This document shows positions 1 to 5,599 of a stretch of DNA of 5,599 nucleotides, piece by piece (the first letter of the stretch is position 1; every line of letters begins with the position of its first letter). The DNA is from UBA5314 sp039679855 (lineage in GTDB: Bacteria; Bacillota; Syntrophomonadia; Syntrophomonadales; Syntrophomonadaceae). The translations under genes and the position numbers were made by a program. The stretch covers positions 1-5,599 of the forward strand of contig JBDKUE010000179.1 in the NCBI GenBank assembly GCA_039679855.1, written 5' to 3'. A model generated the notes under the pieces. The model was not told where the DNA came from. It saw nothing but the letters and a program-made list of their open reading frames with translations, and ran no database searches.

Positions 1-1116
1 GCCCTGGCATCCGGGGCGGTTGACAAAGTGGATCGGGATATATTGACTGTGATAGTACTCTTTGTGGTGGTGTCCATTGCGTCAGTTCTGCTGGTTGTCT
101 TTTTCAGCCTGCTCTTATCGCGGCGCATCACCAATCCCCTGGCCGATTTGACCGAAAGGGTGGCCAAGGCCAGCGCCGGGGATTTTGATCTGGCAGTAGA
201 CGTGAAGACCGGCGACGAGATCGAGGAGCTGGCCAATTCATTCAACAATATGACCGTTGAGCTGAAAAAGTATATCGCCAATCTGGCCGCGGAAACCGCC
301 GCCCGGGAGCGCATCAGCAGCGAACTGGAGGTGGCGGCCCAGATCCAAAACGACATGGTGCCCAACATCTTCCCGGCTTATCCCGACCGTCCCGAGTTCG
401 ATATATATGCCGAAATGCATACCGCCAAGGAGGTGGGGGGGGATTTCTATGATTTCTTCCTGATCGACGAGAACCGCCTGGCTTTTGTAATGGCTGACGT
501 TTCGGGCAAGGGGATTCCGGCCGCCCTGTTCATGATGATCGCCAAAACTATTATAAAAAACAACCTGCTGGCCGGGCTTCCGGTTGGTGAAGCCCTGTAT
601 AGATCGAACAATTCCCTGTGCGAAAACAACGAATCAAATATGTTTGTGACCGCCTTTATAGCAGTTCTTGACATACCCACCGGCCTGGTCTCCTATGCCA
701 ATGCCGGTCACAATCCGCCCTTGCTGCAGAGGGCGGGCCGGGATTATGAATGGCTGCCGGTCAAGAGGAACCTGGTTCTGGCGGGCATGGAGGATATCAA
801 TTTTGCTGCCCAGCAAGTTCAACTCCATAAAGGTGATCGGATCTTCTGCTACACTGACGGGGTTACCGAGGCCATGAACGAAGCCCAGGAATTATACTCT
901 GACCAGAGGCTCCTGGCCACTCTCAATAAAATGAAGGACATCCCCGACAATATCGATTTATTATCCGGGATTAGAGCCGATGTAGAAGCTTTTGCCGGCA
1001 CAGCGGAGCAGGCCGACGATATCACCATGCTGGTGGTGGAGCAGAAAATTGAGGTCGAAGCTTTAAACCAACCGGCTGATGCTGTGGATGGTGGGGTCCG
1101 AACGGAGTTGAATTAG
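1..1116 (+). CDS. HAMP-SpoIIE (PP2C-type) serine/threonine phosphatase, RsbU-like, 5' partial
   Basis: Seen: the frame is open from base 1 to the TAG at 1114-1116 (371 codons). GTG at 28 is the first possible start but has no ribosome binding site, and hydrophilic codons precede it, so the gene most likely begins upstream. A membrane helix (about 40-117) is followed by a HAMP domain (about 112-275: SRRITNPLADL, then GDEIEELANSFN), a helical linker (about 260-350), and a SpoIIE/PP2C catalytic domain (about 430-1050). Conserved blocks are EVGGDFYDFF (427-456), ADVSGKGIPAALFM (493-534), NAGHNPPLL, YTDGVTEA and ADDITMLVV. The metal-binding aspartates are present at about 442, 496, 856 and 1015-1020, so it should be active. 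Known: such Mn/Mg-dependent enzymes dephosphorylate STAS-domain anti-sigma-factor antagonists after sensing a signal through the membrane domain. Inference: the missing N-terminus is a first membrane helix plus an extracytoplasmic sensor. The target is unknown because no STAS or RsbW gene is visible. The downstream gene starts 2 bases after the stop, so they are probably one operon. Confidence 0.93.
   Translation, partial: ALASGAVDKVDRDILTVIVLFVVVSIASVLLVVFFSLLLSRRITNPLADLTERVAKASAGDFDLAVDVKTGDEIEELANSFNNMTVELKKYIANLAAETAARERISSELEVAAQIQNDMVPNIFPAYPDRPEFDIYAEMHTAKEVGGDFYDFFLIDENRLAFVMADVSGKGIPAALFMMIAKTIIKNNLLAGLPVGEALYRSNNSLCENNESNMFVTAFIAVLDIPTGLVSYANAGHNPPLLQRAGRDYEWLPVKRNLVLAGMEDINFAAQQVQLHKGDRIFCYTDGVTEAMNEAQELYSDQRLLATLNKMKDIPDNIDLLSGIRADVEAFAGTAEQADDITMLVVEQKIEVEALNQPADAVDGGVRTELN
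1104..1107 (+). promoter_or_regulatory. Weak ribosome binding site inside the end of the phosphatase gene
   Basis: GGAG at 1104-1107 lies 11 bases before the TTG at 1119, inside the last codons of the phosphatase gene. An in-frame TGA at 1077-1079, with no ATG, GTG or TTG between it and 1119, makes TTG 1119 the first possible start. The long spacer, the non-ATG start and the 2-base gap suggest translation depends on ribosomes finishing the upstream gene (translational coupling; inference). Confidence 0.55.
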
Positions 1117-1118
1117 CC

Positions 1119-4100
1119 TTGCACGCACTGGAAAAACGTTTATTAATTCAGCCGGCCGACAGGCACCGGCTGTTTTTAATGATACCGCTATTCTTCACCC
1201 TGGGGATGGGAGAAGTCCTTGGCATCAGCTCTGCTACATCTATCTTTACAGTGCGTTATGGTGTGGATAAACTGCCTTTAATGTATGTTCTGGAAGCGGT
1301 CGGGCTTTTGCTGGTTTCCGCGGTCATTGCCGAAATGTCCGGCAAAATGGAACGTCCCCGGTTTCTCCGAGGAACCTATAGTATTATGGCCGGCCTGATT
1401 CTGCTTAACGGTTTAACACTGCTTTACTCCAAATTGGCCTCCTTAACCCTCTGGTCGGTTTACTACCCGGTCTTGCTGGTAAGCTCCATGGTTATCTTCT
1501 TTCAGTTAACCCCTCTTTTCTGGTTGATTGCAGTTGACATTTGTTCCACTCAGCAAGCCAAACGACTATTCCCCATACTTGAAGGCGCCAATACCCTTGG
1601 CTGCATTACCGCCGGGATTTTGGGAAAGCTGATGGCCCCGCTGGGAGTGGAGATTATCTATGGCCTGTGGGCATTGGTTCTACTGACCGGCGCCGGCTTC
1701 CTGTTTAAAACTATCCGGTATTATATTGCGCCTTTGCAGCGGCCCGGTGAAGAGGCTCCCCCCAATTTGAAGGAGAGTATTAGAGGAATATATCGATCGC
1801 CATTTTTGCTGGCTACCCTGGGTATATTAACCCTGGTCATGACCCTTTATTTTCTTATGGATTACCAGTTCAACACCATGGCCAGAATGGCTTACAATGA
1901 CGAAGCACAACTGGCGGGTTTTCTGGCCCTGTTTTTGGCGGTATCCAATGTCGTAGCAGTGGTTATTCAATTGGGATTCCTGAGCCGTATTATGAAGGCA
2001 CTGGGAGTCAGCAATATTACCCTGCTGGTAACGGGAGGCCTGGGATTTTGCTTGTTGTTGGTGATTCTCCCGGCTTCCGGTTTTTTTGCGTTGGCGGCAG
2101 TGTTTGTAAGCTACTTGACTACCCGGATAATGGTTAATGTAATTGGAGCGCCTTCTTACCAGTTGTCGTTTAAGGTGGTGCCGGCCCAGGAAAGGGACGG
2201 AATTCGCTTCCTGGTGGAAGCCATGGTCGCCCTGGGCGGAATGTTAGGGGGGGCTGCCCTGGCGGCGCTCCATTCCGGGGGCCTTATTTCTATGCGGACG
2301 GCTTCTACCGCCGGATTACTGGTGGCATTAACAGCATTTTATATGGCCTGGAAGAACCGGGCCTATTATCTGCGGGAATTGATGAAAAGCATAGGCAACG
2401 GGGTTCAGGAACTGCGCGATGACAGCGCCTCGCTTCTAGGAAATCTTGTTCCACCCGGATTTCTAAATCAGCTCTTTTCTCTGCTGCACCACCCCGATGA
2501 GCGCAAACGAAAATTGGTCCTGGAAATCGCGGAGCAGCTTAATCCCCAGACCCTTGAACCATGGATTGACGATTTGCTGCGAGATTCATGCGCCGATGTC
2601 CGCAGCGGTGCCTTAAAGTATTGTTCAGGCCTCGCCAACGACAAATACCAACCGGATCTGGTTATGGCCTGCTGCCATGACGATGCCCCGGAAGTCCGTG
2701 CCGCTGCCCTAAATCTATTACCTTCACTTCAGGTAGGAACTGAAAAATTATATGAGGCATTGACCGATCCTGAACCCCTGGTGGTGGGACAGGCTATTAT
2801 AACTATTTGCCGAAGCGAGACCCCAATAGATTTTGACCAGGTCAGGAGCGCCGTAGAGTGCTGCCTGGAAGGAGGCCCTGGTTCTGCCGCGGTGATCTGT
2901 CAGGCCATTGGTGAAGCAGGCTTGCACGAGTTTGCGCCGCGTCTGAGGGAGCTGCTTTATGCCGCGCCGGGCCTGCGGGCTGCGGCCTGCGAAGCTCTGG
3001 GCAGGCTGCAATGCGTGGAGGCTGTGCCGCAAATAATATCCATATATGCACAAGCCGACCGGGAGTTTCATAAAATAGCAGACCGGGCCTTTAATAACAT
3101 GGGCCAGGAAGCCATTCCGGTTCTACTTGCAGAATTAAAGAACTGGCGTGACCTGCGCTCCTGGCTGGCTATCATCAAGGCCCTGGCAGATATGCAGCAG
3201 GGGGATAAGCTGAACGAAGCCCTGGTGGATAGCTGCCTGCAGCAATTGGATAATCTGGTCGTATTCCGCAGACTGCCTGGTATGTTGGAACAGTCGGGCT
3301 TGGAAGCGCTGGCCGAGCTGGCCGGGAAGCGCTGCCAGGAGATTTACGCACTGCAAATGGAGGCCTGCTGGTCGGTTATGTCCAGCATATACGATCCCTT
3401 TATCATTGCCCGGGTTAAAGCCGCCAGCCAGGAAGCGGATGTTGAACTGCGCGAGACTTCTCTGGAGGTGCTGGCCGAGGGATTGGCCGATCGCAGGCTG
3501 GCCAGGGCCATGCTGGAGCTGCTTGACAGGCAGGACAAGCTTAAACTGACCTTTAATACGGATACCATTAACGTTTATATTAAAGAAGCTCAAACCTGGG
3601 GTGATTACTGGCTGAGTGAAATCGCCCGGGCGGCTCTTTTACATCTGGAAGGAGGAGACGGCATGGAAGAACTGGAAACGCTCAGCTTGCTGGATAAAGT
3701 CATTTTGCTAAAGGATTTGGACCTTTTCGCCAGTTTGCAGTTGGAGGAATTAAACCTCCTGGCCCGGGTGGCCCGAGTGGAGATATACCCGGAAAATGCT
3801 GAATTAATGCGTGAAGGAACACCGAACTCCAGGCTTTTTGTAATTATTAAAGGCAATATTGAACTGGGTTCCCATTATGGCGGCGGAGTCAATGCAACTA
3901 TCGGAATTCTGGGACCGGGTGAGGCATTGGGAGACACCACGGTATTTGATGAATCCATTTCGCCGGTAACCGCCGAGGTTATCCTGGACGAGGCAGCTCT
4001 CTTGACCATCGACGGACCGGATATACAGCGGCTGTGTAGTCTATACCCCGATATTGCCGCTGGTTTTATCAAAGCGATCAGCACCCGGGTAAGGAAACTG

Positions 4101-4127
4101 GAAAGAATGCTTATAAAAATGGCCTGA
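1119..4127 (+). CDS. NTT/Tlc-like 12-helix membrane domain - HEAT repeats - cyclic-nucleotide-binding-like domain fusion protein
   Basis: Seen, in 1002 residues: (1) residues ~18-411 carry about 12 hydrophobic helices in two halves split by a charged loop (~200-227). KRLFPILEGANTLG (148-161) and ERDGIRFLVEA (358-368) look like blocks of the ATP/ADP-translocase (Npt1/Npt2) and MFS relatives. (2) Residues ~440-845 form a HEAT-type solenoid, with units such as HHPDERKRKLVLEIAEQL (457-474), DSCADVRSGALKYCSGL (489-505) and DDAPEVRAAALNLLPSL (521-537), recurring about every 32 residues. This part has 13 cysteines, two as CC pairs. (3) Residues ~862-985 form a CAP_ED (cNMP-binding fold) beta-roll: LFASLQLEELNLLARV, RLFVIIKGNIELG, LGPGEALGD. 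Known: NTT proteins exchange nucleotides, and HEAT and CAP_ED domains mediate protein contacts and ligand switching. Inference: a membrane sensor or regulated transporter working with the phosphatase encoded just upstream. The helix count and NTT assignment are by eye and substrate is unknown. The CAP_ED site lacks the usual arginine. The TTG start follows from an in-frame TGA at 1077-1079. Confidence 0.85.
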   Translation: MHALEKRLLIQPADRHRLFLMIPLFFTLGMGEVLGISSATSIFTVRYGVDKLPLMYVLEAVGLLLVSAVIAEMSGKMERPRFLRGTYSIMAGLILLNGLTLLYSKLASLTLWSVYYPVLLVSSMVIFFQLTPLFWLIAVDICSTQQAKRLFPILEGANTLGCITAGILGKLMAPLGVEIIYGLWALVLLTGAGFLFKTIRYYIAPLQRPGEEAPPNLKESIRGIYRSPFLLATLGILTLVMTLYFLMDYQFNTMARMAYNDEAQLAGFLALFLAVSNVVAVVIQLGFLSRIMKALGVSNITLLVTGGLGFCLLLVILPASGFFALAAVFVSYLTTRIMVNVIGAPSYQLSFKVVPAQERDGIRFLVEAMVALGGMLGGAALAALHSGGLISMRTASTAGLLVALTAFYMAWKNRAYYLRELMKSIGNGVQELRDDSASLLGNLVPPGFLNQLFSLLHHPDERKRKLVLEIAEQLNPQTLEPWIDDLLRDSCADVRSGALKYCSGLANDKYQPDLVMACCHDDAPEVRAAALNLLPSLQVGTEKLYEALTDPEPLVVGQAIITICRSETPIDFDQVRSAVECCLEGGPGSAAVICQAIGEAGLHEFAPRLRELLYAAPGLRAAACEALGRLQCVEAVPQIISIYAQADREFHKIADRAFNNMGQEAIPVLLAELKNWRDLRSWLAIIKALADMQQGDKLNEALVDSCLQQLDNLVVFRRLPGMLEQSGLEALAELAGKRCQEIYALQMEACWSVMSSIYDPFIIARVKAASQEADVELRETSLEVLAEGLADRRLARAMLELLDRQDKLKLTFNTDTINVYIKEAQTWGDYWLSEIARAALLHLEGGDGMEELETLSLLDKVILLKDLDLFASLQLEELNLLARVARVEIYPENAELMREGTPNSRLFVIIKGNIELGSHYGGGVNATIGILGPGEALGDTTVFDESISPVTAEVILDEAALLTIDGPDIQRLCSLYPDIAAGFIKAISTRVRKLERMLIKMA
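3649..3665 (+). promoter_or_regulatory. Candidate internal ribosome binding site and ATG for a free CAP_ED domain
   Basis: AAGGAGG at 3649-3655 is a full match to the anti-Shine-Dalgarno core. It sits 7 bases before an ATG at 3663-3665 that is in frame with the large fusion gene (codon 849). The site falls at the junction between the HEAT solenoid and the CAP_ED domain. Use of this start would give a 154-residue soluble protein (3663-4127) with little besides the CAP_ED fold. It is a stronger initiation site than the gene's own TTG. A chance origin is possible because Glu-Gly-Gly codons spell this motif; a similar AAGGAGG at 2869-2875 has no start codon after it. Confidence 0.4.
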
Positions 4128-4189
4128 ACGTTTATATGTAAAGACCGGTCATTTTATTGGTTCAGCGGGTTTATCGAAAGACATGTGAA
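4128..4189. other. Convergent intergenic spacer, no clear terminator
   Basis: These 62 bases separate two convergent stop codons. They hold a perfect 8-bp palindrome, GACCGGTC (4143-4150), followed by a T-rich stretch, and a weak GTTCA/TGAAC pair (4160-4164 and 4185-4189) with a 20-base loop. Neither forms a stable GC stem with a U-tract, so no rho-independent terminator can be called for either gene, although transcripts presumably end here. Confidence 0.5.
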
Positions 4190-5581
4190 CTATTCGGCAG
4201 CCTGAAGATTTCTGCGCTCCCTGATAATCCTGCGCATTTCCCGTGTTTCATCTTTATTAAACTTGAAAAACAGCAAGACTACAGCGCTGAGAAGATAGAA
4301 TCCGGCGGATAAAAATGAAATCATAGCCCGGATGACATTATCGACAAACAGGGTCTGATCCGCCTGCTGGACATAACCCAGAACATACAGTAATTGCATG
4401 GTGAGGGCTACACAAAAACTATATGATGCTTTGCGGCCAAACTCCCAAATGCCAAAATAGGCTCCCGCCCGGTATTCGCCGCAAAGATACTCATCATAAT
4501 CGATCACATCGGACAGCATCGCATTGGGCACCACGTAGGTACAGCCATAACCTATTCCCGCCATGAAGAAAACTGCATATAGCATGATGACTTCACCCCG
4601 GGGGATAAAGAAAATCAGGCTTGAGCACACCACATTATAAAACAGAGCCAGGAGCATAAGGTTCTTTTTCATTATCTTTCCGGACATTTTCTGCCATATG
4701 GGCACCGATATAATGGCTGCGATAAGATAGAGCGGCAGGGCCAGCATGGCATCGGTCTCCGGAACTTCCAACCAGTTTATGGAGTAATATACAAAGACCG
4801 CGTTCTGCACGGCTACGGCGAAAGTGTGTAGAACGAAGCTGGCAAAAAGAATGAGAAAATGCTTGTTTTTGAAGGTAGTGGTAAATTGCTCCCGCAGGGA
4901 AATCGAACGCTCGGTTATAGCACCGGTGCTTTCCCTGGTTAAGAAATAGGTGATAAGGATCGTTACTATCAGTGAGATGCTTATCAAGAGCGACATATTG
5001 GAATAGGCGACCGCTTTATCAGAGGTGCTGGAAGTGTATATAATCGGTAAAAATATCCCCAGTAATAAGCCGAAAATCCAGAATCCCCGAGAGTAGCTCT
5101 GCACGCGTATCCTTTCGTGGTAATCGGGAGTCATTTCCAGTCCGATGGCCATATAGGGTACAAATACGACATCCGTAAAATTGATAAAAAAGAAATAGGC
5201 CAGAAAGAAACTGATGGCCTCATAACCGGTGATGGGGTTAAAGAGCCAGAAAAATGTTATACCCAGGGGTATGGCACCCCATAACAAGGCTATTTTGCGG
5301 CCGTTGAAACGGGGCTTCAGGCGGTCGGAAATAATTCCGGCAGCCGGATCGGTTACCGCATCATACATCCCTATGATCAGAGCAACCAGACTGACAACAG
5401 CAATTTTAACCCCTACAATTTCTGTATAAAAGGGCAACAGAAAAACGCTTAAGGGAAAATCCATCATTCCCCCGCCGATGCTGGCAAACGCATATTTGAT
5501 CAGATTTGATTTAGGTAGTCTTTCCCTATTTTCAGTAGTTTCAATGTTGTCTGAAGTTTCTATAAGTTGCGCAGGTTCCAT
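4190..5581 (-). CDS. GPH-family (MelB-like) sugar:cation symporter, MFS superfamily
   Basis: Seen: a complete 463-residue protein with a hydrophilic, acidic N-tail of about 25 residues, about 12 hydrophobic helices (roughly residues 29 to 440) and a basic C-tail (RRIIRERR). The family signature at the end of helix 2 is clear: YDAVTDPAAGIISDR (73-87) followed by NGRK, with D74 and D78 matching the acidic pair used for cation coupling in MelB-type carriers. The second-half signature MLSDVIDYDEY (355-365), followed by a glycine- and aromatic-rich helix, is also typical. Length fits the family (about 450-480). Known: GPH (glycoside-pentoside-hexuronide) carriers move sugars into the cell with Na+, H+ or Li+. 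Substrate cannot be read from sequence, and no sugar-catabolic gene is present to suggest one; some family members carry other solutes. The ATG start is supported by a strong ribosome binding site. Its promoter would lie beyond the right edge. It is convergent with the signalling block, so it is probably regulated separately. Confidence 0.92.
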   Translation of the reverse strand: MEPAQLIETSDNIETTENRERLPKSNLIKYAFASIGGGMMDFPLSVFLLPFYTEIVGVKIAVVSLVALIIGMYDAVTDPAAGIISDRLKPRFNGRKIALLWGAIPLGITFFWLFNPITGYEAISFFLAYFFFINFTDVVFVPYMAIGLEMTPDYHERIRVQSYSRGFWIFGLLLGIFLPIIYTSSTSDKAVAYSNMSLLISISLIVTILITYFLTRESTGAITERSISLREQFTTTFKNKHFLILFASFVLHTFAVAVQNAVFVYYSINWLEVPETDAMLALPLYLIAAIISVPIWQKMSGKIMKKNLMLLALFYNVVCSSLIFFIPRGEVIMLYAVFFMAGIGYGCTYVVPNAMLSDVIDYDEYLCGEYRAGAYFGIWEFGRKASYSFCVALTMQLLYVLGYVQQADQTLFVDNVIRAMISFLSAGFYLLSAVVLLFFKFNKDETREMRRIIRERRNLQAAE

Positions 5582-5585
5582 ATAA

Positions 5586-5592
5586 TCCTCCC
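5586..5592 (-). promoter_or_regulatory. Strong ribosome binding site of the GPH transporter
   Basis: Read on the minus strand, this is GGGAGGA, with its GGAGG core 5 bases before the ATG at 5581-5579. It fixes the start of the transporter gene. Only 7 bases of sequence remain beyond it, so no promoter can be seen. Confidence 0.85.
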
Positions 5593-5599
5593 GATATGC

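Noticed and set aside
28..30. GTG at 28 as the true start of the phosphatase
   Set aside because: No ribosome binding site precedes it, and the frame continues open to the window edge with hydrophilic residues expected just outside a second membrane helix. The gene is more likely truncated by the window.
20..44. TTGACA at 20-25 followed by TATATT at 39-44 as a promoter
   Set aside because: The spacing is only 13 bases and the sequence lies inside the open phosphatase frame. Similar TTGACA strings inside genes near 668 and 1534 have no matching -10 at 16-18 bases.
2869..2875. Second internal AAGGAGG as another translation start
   Set aside because: No ATG, GTG or TTG follows at a workable distance; the motif comes from Glu-Gly-Gly codons.
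3135..3593. 152-codon open frame on the minus strand within the HEAT-repeat region, and shorter antisense frames at 2748-3071 and 3605-3856
   Set aside because: They lie opposite a clearly coding gene with recognisable domains, show no family motif, and are Gln/Leu- or Ser-rich in the way expected from reverse reading of Leu/Ala/Glu-rich helices.
4143..4150. GACCGGTC palindrome as an operator or terminator
   Set aside because: It has no loop or strong stem for a terminator, it lies between convergent gene ends where an operator is unlikely, and an isolated 8-bp palindrome is common by chance.

Overview
The window carries three genes: a two-gene block on the plus strand (1-4127) and one convergent gene on the minus strand (4190-5581). 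About 98% of the sequence is coding. No RNA gene, CRISPR array, insertion sequence or long repeat was seen. GC is moderate, by eye near 50%. There are AGGAGG-type ribosome binding sites, a TTG start and an RsbU-type PP2C phosphatase. These suggest a Gram-positive anaerobe of the Firmicutes/Clostridia type (Syntrophomonas- or Peptococcaceae-like), but this is a low-confidence inference because no marker gene is present.

Positions 1-1116 hold the 3' part of a membrane-bound HAMP-SpoIIE serine/threonine phosphatase. The reading frame is open to the left edge, so the N-terminal sensor region lies outside the window. Two bases after its stop, a TTG-initiated gene (1119-4127) encodes an unusual 1002-residue protein. 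It has an N-terminal 12-helix membrane domain resembling ATP/ADP translocases (NTT/Tlc, Npt1/Npt2-like, MFS-related), a long cytoplasmic HEAT-repeat solenoid, and a C-terminal cyclic-nucleotide-binding-like (CAP_ED) domain. The two genes are almost certainly co-translated and probably act together. One reading is a membrane signalling unit in which a transporter-derived domain senses or moves a ligand, the HEAT/CAP_ED part acts as a scaffold or switch, and the phosphatase feeds a partner-switching (STAS/anti-sigma) circuit. No STAS or RsbW-type gene is visible, so that link is inference.

Positions 4190-5581 (minus strand) hold a GPH-family (MelB-like) sugar:cation symporter with its own strong ribosome binding site near the right edge. 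It converges on the signalling block across a 62-bp gap and has no obvious functional link to it.

The observations most worth a second look are the phosphatase/transporter-HEAT-CAP_ED pairing, an internal start site (perfect Shine-Dalgarno plus in-frame ATG at 3663) at the HEAT/CAP_ED junction, and the loss of the usual phosphate-binding arginine in the CAP_ED domain.
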